From NCBI GenBank assembly GCA_031261145.1, contig JAISJX010000210.1:1-16270 (forward strand): a DNA stretch of 16,270 nucleotides. The letters are read 5' to 3'. The DNA comes from Tannerella sp. Its GTDB lineage: Bacteria; Bacteroidota; Bacteroidia; Bacteroidales; Tannerellaceae. The position numbers and the translations under genes were made by a program. Shown piece after piece: positions 1 to 7,034 of the stretch. Each line of letters begins with the position of its first letter. The first letter of the stretch is position 1. Below the pieces are notes generated by a model. That model was not told the origin of the DNA. It did no database searches and saw nothing but the letters and a program-made list of their open reading frames with translations.

Positions 1-321
1 AAGCCGGAAGGGAACGACGAAACGTTTAATTACCGTTTTACGTCCTGTTTTATAAAGACCGCCAGTACCCGTATAAATAACGAACGGTTTGTGAATAACC
101 TGTTTGTGAAAAGTCCTACGTATGTGAAAACCGGAGACAGGGAAAATGTCTATGAATACGATTTCCGCCTGGCAAATGAGTCGGTAGGCATCGGTCAGGC
201 CGACCGTTCCATAGCAGAGAACTTTCCGGTTGACCGTTACGGCGTCCATCGTCTGACAAGCGAAACAGGCCCTTCTGTTGGCGCTTATGAATATGTTTTT
301 CAAGAAGAAAAGGACGAATAA
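1..321 (+). CDS. C-terminal part of a surface/secreted protein with a choice-of-anchor-Q-like tail (5' end outside window)
   Basis: Frame 1 is open from the first base to the TAA at 319-321, giving the last 106 residues of a longer protein. The tail pattern (hydrophobic positions, then D-R-Y-G-V-H-R, a short loop, and G-P-S-V-G-A-Y-E-Y) resembles the ends of Bacteroidota right-handed parallel beta-helix proteins annotated as choice-of-anchor Q domain proteins, which typically finish in a D-x-G-A-Y-E motif. Such proteins are usually exported and surface-attached. No catalytic residues can be judged from this piece. Its stop codon overlaps the ATG of the next gene (TAATG), so the two are probably translationally coupled in one operon. 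Family assignment rests on the tail motif only. Confidence 0.6.
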   Translation, partial: KPEGNDETFNYRFTSCFIKTASTRINNERFVNNLFVKSPTYVKTGDRENVYEYDFRLANESVGIGQADRSIAENFPVDRYGVHRLTSETGPSVGAYEYVFQEEKDE

Positions 322-1349
322 TGCGCAGGATATTCCACTTAATCACAGGTATTTGTCTTTTCTTTCCCGTTTATCTGTTTTCGCAGGATGGCCGGCAGGA
401 GTTTCGGGTGATGTTTTACAATGTAGAGAATCTGTTTGATACCGAGGACGATCCGCGGACAAACGACAATGAATTTTTGCCTGAAAGCGGACGGCATTGG
501 ACTCCCTATCGCTACTACACCCATTTGCGTCAGACCGCTCAGGTTATCAGCGCCGCAGGTGAATGGGGGACGCCCGCTTTGGTCGGACTTTGTGAAGTGG
601 AAAACGACTCTGTTTTAATTCACTTGTTGAGCCGCACGCCGTTAAAAGAGCAACGCTACCGTTTTTGCAAGACCGACGGCAATGATGCGCGTGGAATTAA
701 TAACGCGCTTCTCTATCAGCGGGATAAGTTTAAATATATCGGTCATCGCAGTGAGCGGATTCCGTTTACCCGCCGCACGCAACGCTCACGCGATATCCTT
801 CATGTATGGGGCGAAGTGATTACCGGCGACACGTTAGATGTCTTTGTCTGTCATTTCCCGTCCCGTTCCGGTGGTCAGAAAGAAAGCGAGCGGGGACGGT
901 TGGATGCGGCTGCTTTTCTGCGTAAAAAATGCGACTCGCTGTATCTTGTCCGCACAAAAACGAATATTTTGGTGATGGGCGATTTCAACGATATGCCTAA
1001 TGATAAGAGTATCAGGATTATTACGGAAGCCTCAAATCCGAACCGGAAGCTGATTAATCTATTCGCCGACCCACATTCGTTAAATTTTGAAGGAAGTTAT
1101 AAGTATCAAAGCGAATGGGGACAATTAGACCAAATGATGATCAGTCCGCACTGGAAAAGTTTTCTGAAAAAAGGAAGCGCACAGATTTTCATTGCCCCGT
1201 TTATGCTGATCGAAGAGAAAGGCAAGCAGCACGGCAAACGCCCGCGAAGAATCTATATGGGTTATAAATACGAAGGCGGATACAGCGACCACCTGCCCAT
1301 TATGGCCGATTTTCTGTTGGATGTACCGAAACGTATTGTGAAAAAATAA
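321..1349 (+). CDS. Exported endonuclease/exonuclease/phosphatase (EEP) family protein
   Basis: This 342-residue protein belongs to the EEP fold (DNase I, exonuclease III, inositol phosphatases), which are metal-dependent phosphodiesterases or phosphatases. Visible family motifs in order: YNVENLFD (Asn34), CEVEND with the likely metal ligand Glu92, the GND-x-RG-x-N-N-A-L stretch near 120, CHFPSR (His178), GDFND (Asp221, Asn223), and the terminal SDH pair (Asp323, His324). The set of catalytic positions looks complete. Residues 1-22 form a signal peptide (charged start, hydrophobic core, then FSQ), so the protein acts outside the cytoplasm. The ATG at 321 overlaps the upstream stop by one base. 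The M23 peptidase gene follows after 10 bp. The true substrate (nucleic acid, nucleotide or phospholipid) cannot be read from the sequence. Confidence 0.88.
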   Translation: MRRIFHLITGICLFFPVYLFSQDGRQEFRVMFYNVENLFDTEDDPRTNDNEFLPESGRHWTPYRYYTHLRQTAQVISAAGEWGTPALVGLCEVENDSVLIHLLSRTPLKEQRYRFCKTDGNDARGINNALLYQRDKFKYIGHRSERIPFTRRTQRSRDILHVWGEVITGDTLDVFVCHFPSRSGGQKESERGRLDAAAFLRKKCDSLYLVRTKTNILVMGDFNDMPNDKSIRIITEASNPNRKLINLFADPHSLNFEGSYKYQSEWGQLDQMMISPHWKSFLKKGSAQIFIAPFMLIEEKGKQHGKRPRRIYMGYKYEGGYSDHLPIMADFLLDVPKRIVKK

Positions 1350-1359
1350 TTGTGATGAT

Positions 1360-3051
1360 ATGAAATATAAATTGCTATGTCTGACCTTGTTTATGGGATT
1401 GTGCCGTTTTTCTGCGGAGGCGCAGGAACTGCGTAATCCATTTGATTTTCCGGCTCTTTTGAGCGGCGGTTTTGGTGAGTTACGCGCCAATCATTTTCAT
1501 TCGGGGATTGATTTTAAGACGCAAGGTGTGGAAGGAAAAGCCGTACACGCCGTGCAAAACGGATACATCTGCCGGATTGTGGTGAGTCCGTGGGGATACG
1601 GCAATGCTCTTTACCTGATGCATCCGGATGATAGCACAGTGACGGTATATGGTCATTTACAGCATTTTGAAAAAGAGGTAGCCGCTTATGTAAAAGCGCA
1701 GCAATACGAACGGGAAAGTTTTTCCGTCGATTTGTCCCTGACGCCGGAGCAGTTTCCGTTCAAAAAAGGCGATATCATTGCATATAGCGGAAACACAGGC
1801 GGTTCCGGCGGCCCACACCTCCATTTTGAGATACGCGACGCACTGACGGAAGAGCCGCTTGACCCGTTACCCTGTTATAAAGATATCATCAACGATTCGC
1901 GTCCGCCCAAAGTGCGTGCGGTAATGATTTATCCATCGGAAGGACAGGGTGTTGTGAACGGTTCTAAACAAAAACAGGTGTTACAATTGACCACCGGCAA
2001 AGACGGCAAACAATCCGTAAGCGGGAAAGTCGAAGCGTGGGGAAAAGTGGCATTTAGCATCAACATAGACGATTATATGGATGGAACGACAAATGTGTAT
2101 GGCGTCAGGGAACTTTCCATGTCGGTTGATGACCAGCTCCTTTTCCACAGTTTCTTAGACCGTTTTTCTTTTGATGAAACACGGTATATCAATGCCTGGG
2201 TGGATTATGAAACATGGCAGGAAAAACATTCGTTCTATACAAAAACATTCGTAGAACCCGGAAACCACCTCCGTTTTATTTCCAGTAGAAACAGAGGCTA
2301 TCTGACTATTGACGAGCCTCGTACCTATCATGTCCTGTTTCAATTGACGGATACGTACGGAAATACGTCGAAGTTGCCCGTCGAAGTAAAGGGAAAAGAA
2401 CAAACGATTGCTGCGCCTGACACGGCGGGAACGACCCTCTTTTCGTGGAATAGAGAGAATCGTTTTGGGGCAAAAGGCGTCCGGCTGTCTATTCCTTACG
2501 GCTGTCTCTATAAGTCGGTTAATTTTCGTTATACGGCGAAAAAGGATACAGCCGGGATTTATTTGTCCGATATACATATCCTTCATAATAAGCCGGTTCC
2601 GTTGCATAAACCCGCAAAATTATCATTGTATCTTGTCAACGATACGCTGGCCGAAGAACGTCAGTACGGCGTTGTCTCTTTGCAGAATAAGCGGCGGACA
2701 TGGATTGGCGGAACGTATCGCGAACGATGGATTGATGCGAACATCAAGGAGTTAGGAAGTTATACCGTGATGGTGGATACCGTGGCGCCAAAAATCAACC
2801 CGATAGAACCGGCGCAATGGGTCACAAAGAAAAAAATTGAATTTCGCCTGACCGACAACCTGAGCGGAGTGTCATCCTACCGCGGTGAAATTGACGGCAA
2901 TTATGCACTTTTTGAGATGGATGGCAAAAAAGCCCTGATTAGCTATGCGTTTGATCCCGATCGATTGTCACGGGGAAAACATACCCTGACGATGACCGTG
3001 ACGGACGACTGCGGTAACCGTTCGGTTTACGAAAACGATTTCAGTTGGTAG
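1360..3051 (+). CDS. Exported M23 family metallopeptidase (LytM-type) with beta-rich C-terminal region
   Basis: The product has 563 residues. An N-terminal signal peptide (about residues 1-22, ending A-E-A-Q) precedes the peptidase domain. The zinc-site motifs are intact: H47-S-G-I-D51, Y-G-H99-L, and G-P-H153-L-H155-F-E. This is the usual LytM/M23 set for glycyl or cross-link endopeptidases acting on peptidoglycan. The domain sits at the N terminus (about 35-175) and is followed by roughly 390 residues that look beta-rich, ending in an Ig-like segment (S-G-V-S-S-Y near 505, D-D-C-G-N-R near 550). That tail may position the enzyme in the envelope. It lies 10 bp after the EEP gene and is probably the last gene of that operon. 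Activity on peptidoglycan is inferred from the family; some family members are inactive regulators, but here the ligands are present. Confidence 0.9.
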   Translation: MKYKLLCLTLFMGLCRFSAEAQELRNPFDFPALLSGGFGELRANHFHSGIDFKTQGVEGKAVHAVQNGYICRIVVSPWGYGNALYLMHPDDSTVTVYGHLQHFEKEVAAYVKAQQYERESFSVDLSLTPEQFPFKKGDIIAYSGNTGGSGGPHLHFEIRDALTEEPLDPLPCYKDIINDSRPPKVRAVMIYPSEGQGVVNGSKQKQVLQLTTGKDGKQSVSGKVEAWGKVAFSINIDDYMDGTTNVYGVRELSMSVDDQLLFHSFLDRFSFDETRYINAWVDYETWQEKHSFYTKTFVEPGNHLRFISSRNRGYLTIDEPRTYHVLFQLTDTYGNTSKLPVEVKGKEQTIAAPDTAGTTLFSWNRENRFGAKGVRLSIPYGCLYKSVNFRYTAKKDTAGIYLSDIHILHNKPVPLHKPAKLSLYLVNDTLAEERQYGVVSLQNKRRTWIGGTYRERWIDANIKELGSYTVMVDTVAPKINPIEPAQWVTKKKIEFRLTDNLSGVSSYRGEIDGNYALFEMDGKKALISYAFDPDRLSRGKHTLTMTVTDDCGNRSVYENDFSW

Positions 3052-3072
3052 CGAAATCTATACGCTACCAAC
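3044..3072 (+). terminator. Hairpin spanning the stop codon of the M23 gene
   Basis: GTTGGTAGCG (3044-3053) and CGCTACCAAC (3063-3072) form a perfect 10-bp inverted repeat with a 9-base loop. The TAG stop (3049-3051) lies inside the left arm. No T-run follows, so this is not a textbook intrinsic terminator. It sits in the short gap between two convergent genes, where a bidirectional 3'-end structure would make sense. Confidence 0.5.
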
Positions 3073-3157
3073 AACCATGAATCACCTTATTTTCAGCACA
3101 ACACACGTAACATTCATCGCCAAACCGACTAAAAAACAGACTTTTGATTCATAAAAC

Positions 3158-5470
3158 CTACTCTCCGCTCCCCCATTGCTCGTTGGGTCGTTGACCCATT
3201 TCGAGGATGAGCGTAGAGCCTGCCAGAATGTCGGAATAGTCGATATAGCATTTATTATACGGCTGCCCGTTCAGGGTGGCTGATTGGATGTACAGGTTTT
3301 CAGGGGAATTATTCCGGGCTGTAATGGTGAACTGTTTCTTGTTTTCCAGACGGATGACTACATGGTCGAATACAGGGCTGGTCAATTCATACCTTGTTGT
3401 GCCGGGACATACAGGGTGGATACCGGATGCGGCAAGTACATACCAGGCGGACATCTGACCGCAGTCTTCATTGCCTAAAAGACCGGCTACTTCATTCTTA
3501 TAACCATGTGTACAGATAAAACGGGTCCATTTCTGCGTGAGCCAAGGCTGTCCCAGGCTGTTGAACAGGAAGGGGACGTGATGCACAGGCTCGTTGGCAT
3601 GGTTATAGTAGTCGTTCCAGAGCATATCTTCGGGCATACGGTTGAAGAAATCTGCCAGATCGAGCCTTGTCTTCTCCAGTCCGCCCATCAGTTCTACCAT
3701 TCCTTCAATATCATGGGGTACGAACCATCCTTGCTGATAGGGGTTCGATTCTACGCTGCCGTAATCATGCTTCAAGCGCCCTTGCTCCGGCCAGTTTTCC
3801 CATGTACCGTCGTCTTTCTTCGGTCTGAACCAGCCCTGCTCCGCATCAAAAATATTTTTGTAGACTTTACTCCTTTCCAGAAAACGCTTTTCATCCTCCC
3901 GCTTCCCTAACTGTCCGGCTAATTGGGCAATACACCAGTCTGCGTAGGCATATTCCAGTGTGTTCGAGATACTGCTTTCTGTAAAAAATCCTTTGTCGGG
4001 AGCGCCCAGTTTCAGGCTGTGATTCACGGCATACCGGTAGGCTTTCTCCACATCGTAGTCGCGGATTCCTTTTATATAGGCATCGGCTAATACGGAAGCA
4101 GCCGGATTGCCTACCATACAACCTGTATAGGCATTGAAAAATTCCCATCTTTCTAAATAGTCCTTACCGCTTTGCTCTGCCAGGGTCGTCAATGAATTGA
4201 TTTGGTCGTTCACCAACTGCCGGTTGATAATTGTTTGCAGGGGGAACTGACTGCGGAAGACGTCCCAGCCGCTAAAGACGGTTCTTTTCCTGAAATTCGT
4301 TGACTGATGTACACGGTTACCCGGCCCCGGATAACGCCCATCTACGTCCGAAAGAAGGCGGGGATCTATCATCGTATGATAAAGTGCGGTATAGAAAATC
4401 ACCTTTTCTTCCTCCGACTTCCCGGTTACTTCTATCACGCTCAAAGCATTGTTCCACTGTTCGTATGCCGCTTTACGAATCGCATCAAAAGGTTTGCCTT
4501 CCAACTCTGCCCTGTAATTCTTCTCAGCGCCCTCCATATCCACAAAAGAGATGCCTGCAGTGAGAATCACCTCTTCATTTTTGGAAGTCGGGAACTCCGT
4601 AAAAAAGCCGAGATGCTTGCCTTCCAACTCCTTTTTGTCGCGGATAATATCCGACTGGGCAACACGTTCCAGATAAGGCTTGCTTACAACATCATCCTTT
4701 TTACGTTTCCAGTCATCGGGAATATCCGCGCTCCAGAAACCATAGTCTGCAAGCGGTTTACTGAATCGGGCATAGAAAAATACGGTGTAATCCGCATGAC
4801 CCTTTCCATCGCCCAAGCCCCCGCCGTCGGGGGTGCATTTCATCCATCCGCGGATGGTATAGTTGTCCTCCACTTTAATATATTGGAGAGTGGAAGCGCC
4901 TCCAACCCGTCGTGCCAGATCGATTTGGATACGCGAGCGATCGTTTTCAGGGAATGTAAAGCGGAGCATACCCCCGTGAGGAGAAGCCGTCGCCTCTGTT
5001 TTTATGCCGTAATCGGTTAGATTCACGCTGTAATACCCGGCCAATGCCTGCTCCGAACGCTTGTCATAGTGCGAGCGGTAGCCTTTGATGCCGGGATCAT
5101 TTTCTTTTCCGGCCACAGGATAAAACGCTCCGCTGGTCGGCATCACCAAAAAGTTACCCAGGTCGCCGTACCAACCTGTCCCTATCTGCGTAAAAGCGAA
5201 ACCTTCCATGGTGGTATGTTCGTCGCTATAGCCCGGTCCATTATCGCCACCCGTAATGGTATTGGGGCTGACTTGTGTTAAGCCATAAGGAGTGGATGCT
5301 CCCGGAACGGTTTTTCCCAAACCATGAAGCGCCCTGGCCATTGTCATATTCGTACTTGCCCCTATCATGGGGTTCACATATTTTGCCAAGTCTTTGCTGT
5401 CATTCCTGCTATCTCCCGCGCAGGAGATAACGCCAGACAGGCATAAAATGAATAAAAAACACTTTTTCAT
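3158..5470 (-). CDS. GH92 family alpha-mannosidase, lipoprotein
   Basis: The 770-residue product matches glycoside hydrolase family 92, calcium-dependent exo-alpha-mannosidases that trim mannose from N-glycans and mannans (mostly alpha-1,2 linkages). Visible hallmarks: Y-V-N-P-M-I-G-A near the N terminus, GWDVFRSQFPL, VESNPYQQGWFVPHD (Glu574 at the place of the usual general acid), HANEPVHHVP (Glu627), and GNEDCGQMSAWYV (Asp669 in the catalytic-base region). The start was set at the ATG at 5470 because it begins MKKCFLF and gives a lipoprotein signal with lipobox V-I-S-Cys17. The longer frame up to 5602 runs through a palindromic repeat and would bury this signal. The acidic residues soon after Cys17 suit surface display in Bacteroidota. 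It lies downstream of the susCD operon on the same strand but beyond a strong terminator, so it probably has its own promoter, which I could not identify. Exact linkage specificity is unproven. Confidence 0.93.
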   Translation of the reverse strand: MKKCFLFILCLSGVISCAGDSRNDSKDLAKYVNPMIGASTNMTMARALHGLGKTVPGASTPYGLTQVSPNTITGGDNGPGYSDEHTTMEGFAFTQIGTGWYGDLGNFLVMPTSGAFYPVAGKENDPGIKGYRSHYDKRSEQALAGYYSVNLTDYGIKTEATASPHGGMLRFTFPENDRSRIQIDLARRVGGASTLQYIKVEDNYTIRGWMKCTPDGGGLGDGKGHADYTVFFYARFSKPLADYGFWSADIPDDWKRKKDDVVSKPYLERVAQSDIIRDKKELEGKHLGFFTEFPTSKNEEVILTAGISFVDMEGAEKNYRAELEGKPFDAIRKAAYEQWNNALSVIEVTGKSEEEKVIFYTALYHTMIDPRLLSDVDGRYPGPGNRVHQSTNFRKRTVFSGWDVFRSQFPLQTIINRQLVNDQINSLTTLAEQSGKDYLERWEFFNAYTGCMVGNPAASVLADAYIKGIRDYDVEKAYRYAVNHSLKLGAPDKGFFTESSISNTLEYAYADWCIAQLAGQLGKREDEKRFLERSKVYKNIFDAEQGWFRPKKDDGTWENWPEQGRLKHDYGSVESNPYQQGWFVPHDIEGMVELMGGLEKTRLDLADFFNRMPEDMLWNDYYNHANEPVHHVPFLFNSLGQPWLTQKWTRFICTHGYKNEVAGLLGNEDCGQMSAWYVLAASGIHPVCPGTTRYELTSPVFDHVVIRLENKKQFTITARNNSPENLYIQSATLNGQPYNKCYIDYSDILAGSTLILEMGQRPNEQWGSGE

Positions 5471-5507
5471 TTGTTTGTATTTAATGATTCCCGGATATAT
5501 TACCTGG

Positions 5508-5602
5508 ATGAATGCCCTGACGGGCAACAGCCGTGAATGTTTGTGAATGATTTCTATTGATATGGTTTCCCTACGGGAAAATTTGCCCGTTAGGGCATTC
5601 AT
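5508..5602. repeat. Palindromic intergenic repeat, copy 1
   Basis: Two outer arms of 19 bases (5508-5526 and 5584-5602) are inverted repeats with one mismatch, and each arm is itself a hairpin (TGCCC/GGGCA, 5513-5526 and 5584-5597). Between them lie TTTCTATTGATATG (5551-5564) and a perfect TTTCCC-TAC-GGGAAA hairpin (5566-5580). The first hairpin plus the TTTCTATTGATATG word recur at 16150-16201 with the same 38-base offset, so this is a dispersed repeat family rather than chance. It sits 38 bp upstream of the GH92 start and would lie in its leader or promoter region. Confidence 0.8.
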
Positions 5603-5726
5603 ATTTCTATATTGTCAGTTGATAATTTGAACGAAAAGAGAAGGCGGTTGCATTTTATCGAATAACCCATCCCAATGGAATAGATAATCAAAAAGATTTT
5701 CAGATTAAAAACAAAAAAACCAAGGC

Positions 5727-5768
5727 ATTAATTATTAATCATTAATTATTAATCATTAATTATTAATT
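5727..5768. repeat. Three tandem copies of a 14-bp AT-only-like unit
   Basis: ATTAATTATTAATC is present at 5727-5740 and 5741-5754, and again at 5755-5768 with the last base changed to T. The array lies between the GH92 gene and the terminator of the susCD operon. The rest of 5603-5780 is AT-rich with no gene and no clear promoter on the - strand. It could be an AT-rich upstream activating tract or a slippage product. Confidence 0.85.
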
Positions 5769-5780
5769 AGAAAAGTATCC

Positions 5781-5819
5781 ATCAACAGCGCGGGGCGGGT
5801 TTGCCCCGCGCCTGTTGAT
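5781..5819 (-). terminator. Strong GC-rich hairpin terminator after the susCD operon
   Basis: GCGCGGGGC (5788-5796) pairs perfectly with GCCCCGCGC (5803-5811) around a GGGTTT loop. The stem continues through ATCAACA/TGTTGAT (5781-5787 with 5813-5819) after one bulged C. On the - strand the hairpin is followed by GGATACTTTT, a short T-run. It lies 53 bp past the stop of the lipoprotein gene and should separate the susCD transcript from the GH92 gene. Confidence 0.8.
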
Positions 5820-5871
5820 TTCTACTATTGTCTATGCAATCTTTAATTAAAATAATACTGCATCCGGCTCC

Positions 5872-6990
5872 TTATTTTGCAAGGTGCGAGTATTCGTTAC
5901 CTATACGATATTCAATTGAAATGGACGTATTAGGAACGAGCGTTAACACTTTAATCATACCGTAATAAGTATCTGCGCCGTCAATAATCTTGAAGATATA
6001 GACACCTTCGCCCGTACCGGGTTCGGCTGTCGCGCTCTTCACGCCTGCTTCAAAAGCGGCTATCGCATCATTAGAGTTATTAGCGGTGTACAGGGCAAGT
6101 GTTGATGGAACAAATTCGATATTGGTCGAAGCGCCACCCGTGAACTGCAATGTCGGCGAGAGAGCAATCTTGTTTCCGAAGATGTCAAGAGGTTGGGCCG
6201 GAGTTAATGTCGCCGTTTTCTTGAGGAAGAAATACGGTTCGATAACTACGACGCTGGTTGTAATCTCATCACTGAAACCGCCGTTTGTGGCTACGAACGA
6301 ATAATACATCGTATCCTTATTCGCTGCGAAGTCGTTGCCGGATATCGGGACAAGGAACAAGCCCGGTTTAGGCGAACTTACGCCCGCTACGTCCACAAAA
6401 GGCTCATTAACGCCGTTTTTGCGCTTTGCGACAATTGTACCGGAATAGATAGCCTCTTTCGTATCAACCTCAACTGCAAAATAAGCGGTTGCGGCATTAC
6501 GGGCGACGATCACTTCTATACCGTCATCAATACTGATATTGCCTTTAGCATCAAATGTTTTGGTTTTCGACGCAGTAGTCGCTATAACCAGATCCACTCT
6601 CTTAATGGCGTAATCGGTCTTGCCGGCATAGGTTACCGTAACATAGTCGCCCACCTTGTTAAGGTTGGCTTCCTGACGGGTATAGCTAACAGTAGCTTTC
6701 AAATCGGCTCCGACAGTTACCTTCTTCTGCGTTCCGGCCAATGGGAGCAACCCGCCCGTCTGCAGTTGCAGGCATTCAACAGTCATTTCGTCTCCTGATT
6801 TGGCATTCGGCAGAGTTGCCGTTACCGAAAACTGGTTGTCAAGCGAACTGATGCCGACTGTTGTCGCACTTGGTACCTGCGTAAATATCACATTTCCATT
6901 TGCATCCCTCGGAATAGGATAATTATCGCCATCTTCAGTACAGCCGATAACGAATATCAGCGAGGATAATAAAAATAAAATCTTTTTCAT
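5872..6990 (-). CDS. Lipoprotein in the SusE/SusF position of the PUL, family not recognised
   Basis: The product is 372 residues. The start at 6990 gives MKKILFLLSS and a lipobox ending V-I-G-Cys17, followed by acidic T-E-D-G-D, a pattern associated with surface lipoproteins in Bacteroidota. The longer frame up to 7086 runs back into the susD 3' end and would hide the signal, so it was rejected. The body looks beta-rich, probably two or three Ig-like segments (about 30-145, 150-260, 265-372), with no catalytic motif I recognise. It follows susD by 44 bp and shares its transcript. By position it is likely a surface glycan-binding protein that helps deliver oligosaccharide to SusCD. That role is inferred from location only; I cannot assign it to SusE, SusF or another named family. 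Confidence 0.8.
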   Translation of the reverse strand: MKKILFLLSSLIFVIGCTEDGDNYPIPRDANGNVIFTQVPSATTVGISSLDNQFSVTATLPNAKSGDEMTVECLQLQTGGLLPLAGTQKKVTVGADLKATVSYTRQEANLNKVGDYVTVTYAGKTDYAIKRVDLVIATTASKTKTFDAKGNISIDDGIEVIVARNAATAYFAVEVDTKEAIYSGTIVAKRKNGVNEPFVDVAGVSSPKPGLFLVPISGNDFAANKDTMYYSFVATNGGFSDEITTSVVVIEPYFFLKKTATLTPAQPLDIFGNKIALSPTLQFTGGASTNIEFVPSTLALYTANNSNDAIAAFEAGVKSATAEPGTGEGVYIFKIIDGADTYYGMIKVLTLVPNTSISIEYRIGNEYSHLAK

Positions 6991-7034
6991 ATATCTTTTT
7001 ATTTCTTTAATTATTAAATAATTGACGACTTTTA

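Noticed and set aside
4307..5020. 237-codon open frame opposite GH92
   Set aside because: It is antisense to strongly conserved GH92 sequence, has no recognisable motif, and reflects the complementary strand of a real gene.
5471..5602. N-terminal extension of the GH92 frame by 44 codons
   Set aside because: It runs through the palindromic repeat and places the clear lipoprotein signal (MKKCFLF...V-I-S-C) internally.
5727..5768. CRISPR-like array
   Set aside because: The 14-bp units are contiguous with no spacers, and no cas gene is present.
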